A DNA stretch of 64,000 nt, taken from positions 1 through 64,000 of the forward strand of contig JBGTSJ010000006.1 of NCBI GenBank assembly GCA_041940305.1, written 5' to 3'. Each line of letters opens with the position of its first letter. Within the stretch, counting starts at the first letter, position 1. The position numbers were made by a program, and so were the translations under genes. The notes beneath the pieces are model-generated. The model had not been told where the DNA came from. It searched no databases and saw nothing but the letters and a program-made list of their open reading frames with translations. Source of the stretch: JBGTSJ01 sp041940305 (lineage in GTDB: Bacteria; Planctomycetota; Planctomycetia; Planctomycetales; Planctomycetaceae). This document shows positions 7,903-16,350 of the stretch, piece by piece.

Positions 7903-9242
7903 TTCATTCCTGCACCGGTGGACGTCAATTCTGTCTCCGATGTCTTCGCGTGCTCGAACGATTCCTCTGCTGCGGCTCCCAGCGGCTGCAGCCGCCATTC
8001 CTTCTCGACGATCAGGCGGGCTCCGCGGCGGAAGGACAGGTACGACCAGGCCCAGTTGAGCACGACGAACAGCCGGTTCTTGAATCCGGTGAGGTAGTAG
8101 ATGTGCACGATCAGCCAGGCCAGCCAGGCGACAAAGCCCGACAGCTTCAACCGGCCGGTCTGAGCGATCGCGCGGCTCCGCCCGATGGTCGCCATCTGCC
8201 CCTTGTCGAAGTAGCGAAACGGCTGGCGGGGCCGGCCTGCCAGATCTCCCTGGATCAGCTTCGCCAGGTAACGCCCCTGCTGCGTTGCCACGGGTGCCAC
8301 ACCAGGGAGCGGTTTGCCGTGTTCGTCCCTGCAGTGCGCCTGGTCGCCGGCCACGAAGACATCGGGATGGGCCGGGATGGACAGGTCGGGTTCGACGATG
8401 ATCCGCCCTGCCCGATCGACCTCCACACCCAGCCTTCGTCCGAGCGACGCTGCTTCGACACCGGCGGCCCACAGCACCGTCGCTGCCTGGATGCGCTCGG
8501 CGCCGATCTCGACGCCGTGCTCATCGACTTTCGTCACCAGGCTGGACGTCCAGACCTGCACGCCGAGTTCCTCCAGTTCGCGGACCGTTCGCGACGCGAG
8601 CGACTCGTCGAATGACGGCAGGATACGCGGTCCGGCTTCGATGAGCATGACGCGAGCGAGCTTGGAGTCGATGCTGCGGAAGTCTTTGGCGAGTGTGAAC
8701 CGGCTCATCTCGCCGATGGCGCCGGCCAGCTCCACGCCAGTCGGGCCGCCCCCGACGATGACGAACGTCAGCAGGCGCTTCTTCTCGGCAGGGTTCGTTT
8801 CGCGCTCGGCCGCCTCGAAGGCAGTAAGGACGCGCCGCCGGATCTCGGTGGCCTGCTCCAGTGTCTTCAGCCCTGGCGCATACTCCTCCCACTCGTCATG
8901 CCCGAAGTAGCTGTGCCGCGCTCCGCAAGCCAGCAGCAGGTAGTCGTAGGGCAACTCGCCAAAATCGGCATTCACCGCCTGCCGGGCGAAGTCGATCCCG
9001 GTCACTTCCCCCTGCAGCACCCGCACGTTCCGCTGCTTCGAGAGGATGCTGCGGATGGGGGCAGCAATGTCGGCCGGGCTGAGACCCGCCATCGCGACCT
9101 GGTAGAGCAGCGGCTGGAACAGGTGATGGTTGCGGCGGTCCACCAGCGTGATCTGCACGTCGCGCACGCGTCGCAGCCCCTTGGCCGCATTCAGCCCCGC
9201 GAAACCTCCGCCGACGATAACCACTCGCTTGGGATCACTCAT
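7899..9242 (-). CDS. Type II NADH dehydrogenase / NAD(P)/FAD-dependent oxidoreductase
   Basis: A 447-residue flavoprotein of the NDH-2 family. The FAD-binding dinucleotide fold is at the N-terminus (RVVIVGGGFAGLNAAKGL) and the NADH-binding fold follows at VIVGGGPTGVELAGAIGE (about 170-190). A later DVFVAGDQAHC matches the second FAD contact. The C-terminal part has a hydrophobic stretch (FVAWLAWLIVHIYYL) and an amphipathic tail typical of NDH-2 membrane anchoring. It should pass electrons from NADH to quinone without pumping protons. The start is set at ATG 9242 because the protein then begins immediately before the GGGFAG motif; an upstream in-frame ATG at 9332 would add 30 unrelated residues and overlap the HxlR gene. 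The pair may share a transcript. Confidence 0.93.
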   Translation of the reverse strand: MSDPKRVVIVGGGFAGLNAAKGLRRVRDVQITLVDRRNHHLFQPLLYQVAMAGLSPADIAAPIRSILSKQRNVRVLQGEVTGIDFARQAVNADFGELPYDYLLLACGARHSYFGHDEWEEYAPGLKTLEQATEIRRRVLTAFEAAERETNPAEKKRLLTFVIVGGGPTGVELAGAIGEMSRFTLAKDFRSIDSKLARVMLIEAGPRILPSFDESLASRTVRELEELGVQVWTSSLVTKVDEHGVEIGAERIQAATVLWAAGVEAASLGRRLGVEVDRAGRIIVEPDLSIPAHPDVFVAGDQAHCRDEHGKPLPGVAPVATQQGRYLAKLIQGDLAGRPRQPFRYFDKGQMATIGRSRAIAQTGRLKLSGFVAWLAWLIVHIYYLTGFKNRLFVVLNWAWSYLSFRRGARLIVEKEWRLQPLGAAAEESFEHAKTSETELTSTGAGMN

Positions 9243-9294
9243 GTGGCGAATTGTAGCGGGTGATTCGCCTTTGGTCTGGACTGGCAGGCCGTCG

Positions 9295-9645
9295 TCATGA
9301 CTGCCTGATGTCGCCGTACCATCGTTCAGCAATCCGATCGAGTTCCTGCAGCACCTGATCCAGTTCCAGCACCCGGTCGGCGAGCGAGTACGTCACCTGT
9401 GGGGGCACTGTCGGTTCGTAGTGGCGAGTGACCCATCCCTCGGCTTCCAGCATTCGCAGCCGCTCCGTAAGTGTCTTTGTGGAGATTGAGCCCAGCCGGC
9501 GTTTCAGAACGCCGAACCGGGTCGGGCCCTCGATATGTAAGCGGTGCAGCAGCAGCAACGTCCAGGGACTCGAAAGGATGCTGAGCAACTTCCGCAGCGG
9601 GAGATGCTCGTAGTCGGCTGGCGGCCGGGAGTTTTCAGGAGCCAT
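9295..9645 (-). CDS. HxlR family transcriptional regulator
   Basis: A 116-residue winged-helix regulator of the HxlR type, recognised by LSILSSPWTLLLLHRL, FGVLKRRLGSISTKTLTERLRMLEAEGWV and the terminal helix. HxlR proteins often sense reactive electrophiles or quinones and control divergent detoxification genes. Here the divergent gene encodes a small NTF2-like protein, with an AT-rich spacer and an inverted repeat between. The NADH dehydrogenase gene lies directly downstream on the same strand, 52 bases away, so it may be co-transcribed with it. Confidence 0.9.
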   Translation of the reverse strand: MAPENSRPPADYEHLPLRKLLSILSSPWTLLLLHRLHIEGPTRFGVLKRRLGSISTKTLTERLRMLEAEGWVTRHYEPTVPPQVTYSLADRVLELDQVLQELDRIAERWYGDIRQS

Positions 9646-9656
9646 TAGTTCCCCGA

Positions 9657-9682
9657 GGTAAAGCGACTTCCTTAAATTTACC
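9657..9682. promoter_or_regulatory. Inverted repeat between HxlR and NTF2-like genes
   Basis: GGTAAA at 9657-9662 and its exact complement TTTACC at 9677-9682 are separated by 14 bases, in an unusually AT-rich patch (about 9657-9713) for this genome. The position just ahead of the HxlR start is typical of an autoregulatory operator. A TTTACT/TAATCT pair at 9686-9713 could be a promoter for the NTF2-like gene. This is a weak, position-based call. Confidence 0.4.
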
Positions 9683-9817
9683 TACTTTACTGAATAAAGC
9701 AATTGGTTAATCTTCCTGCCGTCAGAGGTGCAACGGTTTCCCTGCGTCAGTGAAACCTGCAATCGAACGCGTCAGAACTGCGCCTCGCACACGCCGTCTC
9801 ACTCAGGAGCGAATCTC

Positions 9818-10165
9818 ATGCACACGACACTTCCTGCCAACGTCGCCAGGTATGTTGATTCCATCAACGCACACAACGTGGACGAATTCACGTCCTGCTT
9901 CCGCGAGGACGCTCAGGTCAGCGACGCTGGTCGCTCTTTCGAAGGACGAAGCGCCATCGAACACTGGTTTCGCACGGACGTTCTGGCGCCGCTCGTCACG
10001 CTGGAGGTGCTGGACGTCTCTGAAGAGGGCGAAGTGGTGATCGTCGTAGCAAAGGTGGACGGCAACTTCGACCGAACCGGTCTGCCCGACCCACTGATCC
10101 TCGTGCATGAATTCGAACTGGTCGAGGATCGGATCGGCCGACTGAGTATCCGGCTGGCCGACTGA
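9818..10165 (+). CDS. NTF2-like/SnoaL-like small protein
   Basis: A 115-residue protein of the NTF2-like superfamily (cone-shaped alpha+beta fold): VARYVDSINAHNVDEFTSCF, then a segment ending GRSAIEHWF, then strands including VIVVAKVDGNF and LILVHEFELVEDRIGRLSI. Members range from steroid isomerase-like enzymes to binding proteins, so the substrate is unknown. ATG 9818 is preceded by AGGAG at 9805-9809; an upstream in-frame ATG at 9728 lacks a ribosome site and adds 30 atypical residues. Divergence from an HxlR regulator suggests it is the regulated target. Confidence 0.8.
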   Translation: MHTTLPANVARYVDSINAHNVDEFTSCFREDAQVSDAGRSFEGRSAIEHWFRTDVLAPLVTLEVLDVSEEGEVVIVVAKVDGNFDRTGLPDPLILVHEFELVEDRIGRLSIRLAD

Positions 10166-10285
10166 ACGCATCGATGCCGCCGCTGTCGCGCGGCCGTCGA
10201 TGTGTCGCGTCGGCGGCCGATTTGATAGAACCGCTGTCCTGGAGTGGCTACTCTCACCCGAAGCAATCGCAGGGACGGACAGCGG

Positions 10286-11281
10286 ATGGGACTGGTCTTC
10301 GGCATCGACGAAGCGGGGTACGGTCCGAATCTGGGTCCGCTCGTCATCACCGTGACTTGCTGGGAAACACCAGGGCCGCCGGCGGAGGCGGATTTCTGGA
10401 AGTCGCTCAGCGGCGTGATCTCGCAAACGGCGCCCCGCATCGCCGAGTGCCAGCCCGACGGAACGCCACGCCTGCCGGACCGTCGTGAGAAACTGCACGT
10501 CGGCGACTCGAAGGCCGTCTATTCGCCGCAGCGGGGACTCGCATCGCTGGAGACATCCGTACTCGCGATTCTCGGCTGCAATCAGTTGAACTGGCGCTGC
10601 CTGGATGACCTGTGGCGCGGACTGGGGAATCTGCTGCCGGATGACAAGTGTGGCGAGCCGTGGTTTCGAGACGAGCGGCTGCGGCTGCCGATCCCGCTCG
10701 TGGCCGATCCCTGCCGGATCTCGGTCTTCGCCGAACGCCTGCGGGCCGCGTTTCGGGAATCGGGAATTCGACTCCGGTCGGTCCGCAGCGACATCGTGCT
10801 GACGCAGCGGTTCAATCGACTGACCGATGCGCTGGGGAGCAAGGGAGCGCTCCTGTCACAGGCGACGCTGAAACTGCTGCGGTCGGTGTGGAATCCGCCG
10901 GAGGACGGTGAGGTGCTGATCCTGGCCGACAAGCATGGAGGGCGCAACAATTATCATGCACAACTGGTGGAGGTGCTGGACGGCTTGCTGCCGATGTGCG
11001 TCAACGAGGGGCGGGATCACAGCCGGTACCGGGTGGTGGATGCGGAACTGCGATTCGAGGCGCGGGCCGAACGCCATTTTCCGGTAGCGGTGGCATCGAT
11101 GATCTCCAAGTACGTGCGGGAACTGTCGATGGAGGCCTTCAATCGCTACTGGCGGGATCTTGCCCCGGACGTGGCTCCGACAAAGGGATATCCCGGTGAT
11201 GCCGCCCGTTTTCGGGACGATGTGGCGCAGGTGCGGCAGGAACTCGCAATTGCGGACGCTTCCTTCTGGCGGGCGAAGTAG
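10286..11281 (+). CDS. RNase HII-like protein, enlarged
   Basis: A 331-residue protein with the signature of ribonuclease HII at both ends: FGIDEAGYGPNLGPLVI at the start (D8, E9, compare GIDEAGRGPLAGPVV) and ASMISKYVRE near residue 270 (compare ASILAKVTRD). A third acidic residue lies in LADKHGGRNNYH (about D215). The fourth carboxylate of RNase HII is not in the expected place; an Glu in ARAERHFP is one residue off. The protein is about 130 residues longer than normal RNase HII, with extra sequence between the first two motifs (residues about 40-200). It may remove ribonucleotides from DNA or act on a different nucleic acid. Start at ATG 10286 chosen to place the catalytic strand at the N-terminus; an ATG-like start 42 bases upstream is possible. 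Confidence 0.7.
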   Translation: MGLVFGIDEAGYGPNLGPLVITVTCWETPGPPAEADFWKSLSGVISQTAPRIAECQPDGTPRLPDRREKLHVGDSKAVYSPQRGLASLETSVLAILGCNQLNWRCLDDLWRGLGNLLPDDKCGEPWFRDERLRLPIPLVADPCRISVFAERLRAAFRESGIRLRSVRSDIVLTQRFNRLTDALGSKGALLSQATLKLLRSVWNPPEDGEVLILADKHGGRNNYHAQLVEVLDGLLPMCVNEGRDHSRYRVVDAELRFEARAERHFPVAVASMISKYVRELSMEAFNRYWRDLAPDVAPTKGYPGDAARFRDDVAQVRQELAIADASFWRAK

Positions 11282-11377
11282 CGGCTCGCGGCGGGGTGTT
11301 CTCGCGGACGGGGGTGTCGAGTATGATGGGTTGTCGACTTCGGCGGCCGTTCGTCCCTTCATTGCTCCTGCGCGTCG

Positions 11378-13345
11378 ATGGAACTGATCCAGATCTCCTG
11401 TCCGAAATGCGGGTCCGGACTGAAGCTCAAGGACCGCAAGCTGCTGGGCCGTCGCGGTAAATGCCCGTCCTGCGGACATGCCTTTGTCCTGGAAGAACCG
11501 GCCGATGCAGAGGTGACGCTCGAACTCGCCTCCGAGTCGGTCCCGACGGGAACCGGTGCTCAATGGGTGCCGGATGAAGCCCCTGTCGGACGCTCGCCGG
11601 GACCCGTTGTCGCTGCGGCTTTGCCCTCACTTGGCGCCGATGCCACGAGCGGAACGGCCCGGCTGCAGGAGATTCGCCGTCGAACGGCGAGCCGGAGACG
11701 CAACGCAATCATCGCCGGGGGCCTGACGGCGCTGGCAATTGTCGGCGTGATGGCGTGGATCAGCAGCCATCCGCCCGAGTCGAATGAATCGGGACCGGCG
11801 CCGGTTGCCAGTCGTCCTGCAGCCAGTACGTCCGACCGTCGCGAGCCGGCCGTAGCTTCGGACTCTACGGCGATGATCACGCCCGTCTCGGCCGAGAACC
11901 TCAGCAGCGTGATGCTGGAGGCGAATGCCGAACCTGTGGATGCGGTCCGTCCGACACAGGGAGAGCCGATCCAGCTGTATATGATGCCCAGCGGCGTCAA
12001 CTTTGTGATCCACCTTCGTCCCGCTCAGGTGTGGGGCAATGAGCCGCAGTTTCAGGAGTTGCGGGCCACTCTGACACAGAACGTGACGGATTGGATCGCG
12101 GCGAAGTTGAAGGAAACATGCCGCCGGGATCCCGAGCAGATTGACGAGGCGCTCATCGGCATCATCCTCGGGTCGCGCGGGACCGATCCCGACGTGGCGT
12201 GCGTCGTGCATCTGAAGGAAGAAGCGAAGCTGTCCGATCTGATCGAAGAATTCCGCGGTGAGCCGCTGCGCGAGGAAGGGGGCTTGAGGCTGTATCGTGC
12301 CGACAAGCATGCTTACCTCATCCGTGATGCAAAAACGATCGCCATCTGTCCGGCCATCATGGGCGCCGAGCTGGCGGAGTGGGTCTCGTTGCCGAACCAC
12401 AACACCACGGACGGCATGCTGCAGCTGCTGAATTACACCGACCGGGAGCGGCTGTTTACGGTGCTCTTCGAAGTCGACGACGTGCGCCGGCACGAAGAGT
12501 GGCTGTTTCCGGAGAGCACGCTGACGGCGTTCCGCCACGTGCTTGATGCCGTGAGCGACGACGCCGAGACCGTCGGCTGGAGCGTGCATTTGGGAGACCA
12601 CCTGCACTCCGAACTGCACTTTCGCACGCGGGTCGCGGGGGCGCAGGAGATCATGAGCCCCCGTCGCCTGGCGCAGTCGCTCAGTGCGCGGCTGGAAGGA
12701 GCGCCGCTCGACCTGATGAGCATGGCGCGGCAGATGCATCCGCAGCGCGCCGGCCAGCGGACGATCATCGGCCGCTTTCCGGCAATGGTGGAAGCGTTCC
12801 GTCAGTCGACGGTCCCGACGACCGGCGCGAGGCACGTCAAACTGACGACGGTGCTGCCGGCGAAGGCTGCGCCGAACCTGGCGTTGGGCACGCTGCTCAC
12901 CTGGGACGAGGCGCGGCGCACCGACTTCAGCACCGCCGCCCCGCCGCCAACTACGATCGCGGCCGCCGATCCTCAGCTTCCGGAGACAGTCGCCGAGCGA
13001 TTGCAGCTTACGGTCGAGGCTGAATTCCGGCAGCGCCCTCTGCAGGACGCGCTCAGGTATATCTGCGACGAGATCAGCGTCAAAATGGACATCGATGGTG
13101 ATGCCCTGAAGGACGCCGGGTACACGCAGAATATGGAGCAGAACTTCAATCTCGGGACGGTGACGGCAGAGGCGGCGATCCGCGGAATCATCGACAAGTA
13201 TCACGGCGACGGGAATGATCCCAATCGCATGTGCGTCGTGATCGATGAGTCGACCAAGACATTGATGCTGATGACGAAAAAGTTCGCGGAACGAAGGGGT
13301 CTGGAACCCGCGCTGATAGCGCCTCCCAAGGAGGACGCGTCATGA
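11378..13345 (+). CDS. Zinc-ribbon, single-TM protein with C-terminal secretin-N/STN-like segment
   Basis: Function not recognised. The 655-residue protein begins with a four-cysteine zinc ribbon (CPKCGSGLKL...GKCPSCGHAFVL, residues 8-38), followed by a linker and one membrane span (about 109-129, IIAGGLTALAIVGVMAWI), then a long probably exported region. The last 130 residues (AERLQLTVEAEFRQRPLQDALRYICDEI onward) resemble the short beta-alpha modules found in secretin N-terminal (STN) regions. The next gene, 79 bases downstream, has the same zinc-ribbon/TM/terminal-module plan, so the two are probably an operon and paralogous in architecture. A cytoplasmic zinc ribbon tethered to a periplasmic sensor-like part could couple the two compartments; that is inference. 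Confidence 0.75.
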   Translation: MELIQISCPKCGSGLKLKDRKLLGRRGKCPSCGHAFVLEEPADAEVTLELASESVPTGTGAQWVPDEAPVGRSPGPVVAAALPSLGADATSGTARLQEIRRRTASRRRNAIIAGGLTALAIVGVMAWISSHPPESNESGPAPVASRPAASTSDRREPAVASDSTAMITPVSAENLSSVMLEANAEPVDAVRPTQGEPIQLYMMPSGVNFVIHLRPAQVWGNEPQFQELRATLTQNVTDWIAAKLKETCRRDPEQIDEALIGIILGSRGTDPDVACVVHLKEEAKLSDLIEEFRGEPLREEGGLRLYRADKHAYLIRDAKTIAICPAIMGAELAEWVSLPNHNTTDGMLQLLNYTDRERLFTVLFEVDDVRRHEEWLFPESTLTAFRHVLDAVSDDAETVGWSVHLGDHLHSELHFRTRVAGAQEIMSPRRLAQSLSARLEGAPLDLMSMARQMHPQRAGQRTIIGRFPAMVEAFRQSTVPTTGARHVKLTTVLPAKAAPNLALGTLLTWDEARRTDFSTAAPPPTTIAAADPQLPETVAERLQLTVEAEFRQRPLQDALRYICDEISVKMDIDGDALKDAGYTQNMEQNFNLGTVTAEAAIRGIIDKYHGDGNDPNRMCVVIDESTKTLMLMTKKFAERRGLEPALIAPPKEDAS

Positions 13346-13424
13346 CGGCTCCCCGAGTCCTGTAATACATGGGAGCGCGGCCCGCGCGCCGCGGAGAGGC
13401 GGCTGATGCCGTGCGGCGTTCATT

Positions 13425-14960
13425 ATGCAGGTTTCTCTCTTTCCCTGTCCCCACTGCGGCGCACGGCTGAGACTGCGGGACAAGAGCTTCGCCGGGAGGA
13501 CGATCCCCTGCCCGGACTGCCGACGTCCGGTCGTCGTCACCCTGGCCCCCGACGGACGACTAACGGGCGTCGCCGGACAAGCTACCGCCGAGACCACTCC
13601 CTCCAGCCCACCCGATGCCGCCGCCGGTCCCAACACTGTGCGGGAGGCCGAAGCGCCGGCAGCGCTGGCGCCATTCAATCGCCGCCCACTCCGGGGACGC
13701 CTTCTTTCGCCGGCCGGAATCGGCTGGATGACGGCTGTCGCGGCGTCCGCAGCCGCGCTGCTGTACGTGTTCTACGAACCGGCCTCCACCCCATCACCGA
13801 CGGACGTCGCAGAGTCGCCCGCGGACAATGCGGAGGACGTCGCGACCGATCAGGCTCGAGCCGAGCCCGGTGAAATCACGCCCGGATCGCGACTGGAGTC
13901 GTTGGGGGAGTGGATCGCCGGGTACACATCCCGTCATGGACGCTTTCCGGCCCCCGATAATCCGGCCCTGCCGGTGACGGACCGGCTGAGCTGGCTGGCA
14001 GCGCTGGCCGTGGAAGAAGCGCGACTCAAGGATGTCCAGCCTCAACGCGATCTCGCATGGGACGACCCGCTCAACGACCGGTTCGTCCGTCGCCGTATCG
14101 CTGAATTCCAGAATCCGCTGTTCGATGAGATCGTGGGGGCGGGAGGTTATCCGGCGACGCACTTTGCCGGCGTTGCGGGGGTGGGACGCGACGCGGCCCG
14201 CCTGCCGAAGGAGCATGGCCGTGCCGGGATCTTCGGTGACGATCGAATCACCACGATCGAGGACATCCATGACGGAGTCGCCGATACGATGATGGTCGTG
14301 GGAGTGCAGTCGGAGTTGACCTCCTGGGCCGCGCATGGCCGTGGGACTGTCCGCGGCCTGACGGCCGAGCCCTACATCAACGGACCCGACGGACTGGGGA
14401 CCGGCCAGGCGGACGGAATGCACGTCCTGATGGCGGACGGCAGCGTGCGGTTCGTTTCGAGCGACATTGACCCCGTGCTGATGCGGCGAATGGCGGCGAT
14501 GGCGGACGGGCTGCCGCTCGATGCGGAGGTTCCCGGCGAACCGGGCGAGATCAGCGCCCCCGACCCGGAACTGGCGGACGTCATGCCCGCGGCGGAGGGT
14601 CCGGTGGTCGCGGCGAACGATCCAGCCGCGTCGGAGCCGATCGAAGTCCCGCTGGCCGCAGACGAGCCGTGGTTCAATGTGGAGGAAGCGCTGGCGCTGC
14701 CGGTCCTGCAGTTCACTCAGACGGACCCGATCCGGGCCGAGATTCTGCTGCGGCAACTGGAGGAACTCGGGGGAGTGCCGATCGATCGATCGCTGGTGCT
14801 GGCGTCGCCCGACGCGGCGCGGCTCGATCAACCCGTCGCCGTCAGCCTGGCCGACACCACGTTCGGAGAGATTCTGCAGGCCGTGGTCGCAGAACTGCAG
14901 ATGACCTTCACCACGGGACCGCAGGGGATCACACTGCACCCGGCCCCCGGCGGATCGTGA
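13425..14960 (+). CDS. Zinc-ribbon, single-TM protein with DUF1559-like and STN-like segments
   Basis: A 511-residue protein: zinc ribbon at 8-38 (CPHCGARLRL...IPCPDCRRPVVV), Pro/Ala-rich linker, membrane span about 98-118, then a DUF1559-like region with GVADTMMVVGVQ and a closing QADGMHVLMADGSVRFVSSD. In ordinary DUF1559 proteins the latter motif starts with His (H-x9-DG); here Gln takes that place. Unlike true DUF1559 proteins there is no prepilin methylation motif, so the domain is attached to a zinc-ribbon anchor instead. The final 80 residues form a short STN-like module (LADTTFGEILQAVVAELQMTF). Likely co-transcribed with the preceding gene; the role is unknown. Confidence 0.75.
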   Translation: MQVSLFPCPHCGARLRLRDKSFAGRTIPCPDCRRPVVVTLAPDGRLTGVAGQATAETTPSSPPDAAAGPNTVREAEAPAALAPFNRRPLRGRLLSPAGIGWMTAVAASAAALLYVFYEPASTPSPTDVAESPADNAEDVATDQARAEPGEITPGSRLESLGEWIAGYTSRHGRFPAPDNPALPVTDRLSWLAALAVEEARLKDVQPQRDLAWDDPLNDRFVRRRIAEFQNPLFDEIVGAGGYPATHFAGVAGVGRDAARLPKEHGRAGIFGDDRITTIEDIHDGVADTMMVVGVQSELTSWAAHGRGTVRGLTAEPYINGPDGLGTGQADGMHVLMADGSVRFVSSDIDPVLMRRMAAMADGLPLDAEVPGEPGEISAPDPELADVMPAAEGPVVAANDPAASEPIEVPLAADEPWFNVEEALALPVLQFTQTDPIRAEILLRQLEELGGVPIDRSLVLASPDAARLDQPVAVSLADTTFGEILQAVVAELQMTFTTGPQGITLHPAPGGS

Positions 14961-14980
14961 CGAAGTGGAGTCACTCTCAA

Positions 14981-15050
14981 TCGTCGCAGGCACGGTCCGC
15001 TGTGCCGCCCGCTGGACTGACTGAGATTCTGAGCAAACTCCGGGACCACG
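14981..15050. repeat. Intergenic hairpin repeat, copy 1
   Basis: A roughly 70-base element also found at 27622, 42698 and 51299. It starts TCGCAGGCAC, contains a hairpin core at 14989-15006 (GGCACGG/CTGTGCC type stem around TCCG), then GCTGGACTGACTG and a conserved CCGGGACCACG end. It follows the stop codon of the zinc-ribbon gene. Confidence 0.75.
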
Positions 15051-15185
15051 CGCGCACCTCGGCAGTCCATAACGCCGTCGCCTGAGACCTTCCCCTCGCC
15101 CCCCATAGCGGCAATGCGTCCGCTCAGCTAGGCTGCAAAGGCGACACGCGACGTGCACTCGCAGAAATCTGAACGGGACATCGTG

Positions 15186-15767
15186 ATGGCATCGAAGGCA
15201 ATACTGCTGCTGGCGGGAGACTACGTCGAAGACTATGAGATCATGGTGCCGTTTCAGGCCCTGCAGTCGGTGGGACTGACGGTGGACGCGGTTTGTCCGG
15301 GAAAAAAGGCGGGACACAAGATTCGCACAGCCGTCCATGACTTCGAAGGGGACCAGACCTACAGCGAAAAACGCGGCCACGACTTCACGCTCAACGCCAC
15401 GTTCGAGGATGTCAAAGCCGCGAACTACGCCGGCCTCGTCGTGCCCGGAGGCCGTGCGCCGGAGTACCTGCGGCTGAACGACGACGTGCTGTCGCTCGTC
15501 CACGAGTTTCATCAGTCCGACAAGCCGATCGCGGCGATCTGTCATGGCCTGCAACTGCTCGCGGCGGCCGGCGTGCTCAAGGGGAGGCGATGCACCGCGT
15601 ACCCGGCCTGTTCGCCCGAAGTGCGGCTGGCCGGCGGCGAGTACATCGAAGTGCCGGTGGATGACGTCGTGGTTGACGGATCTCTTGTGACGGCTCCCGC
15701 CTGGCCGGCCCATCCCCGCTGGATCGCTGCATTCCTGAAGACATTGGGCGTGCAGATCTCAGTCTGA
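15186..15767 (+). CDS. DJ-1/PfpI family protein
   Basis: A 193-residue single-domain DJ-1/PfpI protein. The nucleophile-elbow cysteine is in IAAICHGLQLLAAAGVLKGR, and the upstream Glu of the family is in AGDYVEDYEIMVPF. PGGRAPEYLR and TAYPACSPEVRLAGGEYIE fit the PfpI/YhbO-like branch. Members act as glyoxalases, deglycases or stress chaperones; which activity applies cannot be decided here. ATG 15186 was chosen because the protein then starts just before the first strand (KAILLLAGDYV); an in-frame alternative lies at 15153. A DUF423 gene starts just downstream on the same strand. Confidence 0.88.
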   Translation: MASKAILLLAGDYVEDYEIMVPFQALQSVGLTVDAVCPGKKAGHKIRTAVHDFEGDQTYSEKRGHDFTLNATFEDVKAANYAGLVVPGGRAPEYLRLNDDVLSLVHEFHQSDKPIAAICHGLQLLAAAGVLKGRRCTAYPACSPEVRLAGGEYIEVPVDDVVVDGSLVTAPAWPAHPRWIAAFLKTLGVQISV

Positions 15768-15822
15768 TGTGCGCCGATCACGCCCGGCGCACCAGTGCAC
15801 CCGCAAGCCAATCCGTTCTCCC

Positions 15823-16341
15823 GTGAAATCCATCCCCGCACAACTTTCCGGTCGCTCCGGCTGGGCCGTCACCGGCGCCGTCCTCGCGGGACTGGCGGTC
15901 GTTACCGGCGCGTTCGCCGCGCATGGTCTCCCTCCCGTGCTGCAGGACATCTACGGAACGCAGACCCGCACGGTGAACGGCGAAGACGTCCTCGCCTGGA
16001 AGAAGTACCTGGCCGACTTCGGCACGGCGGCCGAATACCAGATGTATCACAGCATCGGGCTGCTGGTGATGGGACTGATCAGCAATGTGAAATGCCTCCG
16101 CGCCCGCGCGGTGGCCGCGTGGTCGTTTCTGCTGGGAACACTGCTGTTCTCCGGCAGCCTGTACGTGCTGGTGCTGACCGGCCAGCGGTGGCTGGGGATG
16201 ATCACGCCGATCGGCGGCGTGCTGTTCATCGTCGGCTGGCTGTCGCTGGCATATCTCGTCTGTCCCTGCGGTGCAGGCACCTGCCGCAATGAAAATGTCG
16301 TGCCGCTTTCGTCCGAGAGCGGCGATCTGCAGAGCCGGTGA
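15823..16341 (+). CDS. DUF423 family membrane protein
   Basis: A small membrane protein with about four hydrophobic segments and the DUF423 (YgdD-like) landmarks GAFAAHGL near the N-terminus, AAEYQMYHSIGLL in the middle and LLFSGSLYVLVLTG...ITPIGGVLFIVGWL near the end. It has an extra 30-residue loop after AAHGL containing a YGTQTRTVNGEDVLAWKKYL segment, absent from short family members, and a cysteine-rich tail (CPCGAGTC). No ATG precedes the first helix; GTG at 15823 is the likely start, with another GTG at 15769 possible. Function of the family is unknown. The DUF389 gene follows after nine bases. Confidence 0.82.
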   Translation: MKSIPAQLSGRSGWAVTGAVLAGLAVVTGAFAAHGLPPVLQDIYGTQTRTVNGEDVLAWKKYLADFGTAAEYQMYHSIGLLVMGLISNVKCLRARAVAAWSFLLGTLLFSGSLYVLVLTGQRWLGMITPIGGVLFIVGWLSLAYLVCPCGAGTCRNENVVPLSSESGDLQSR

Positions 16342-16350
16342 GTAGCCGTC

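Noticed and set aside
14669..15085. Small open frames running over the intergenic repeats
   Set aside because: The apparent peptides (VPPAGLT-type) are the translated repeat; similar peptides appear at 51283-51678, which shows the repeat, not a protein family.
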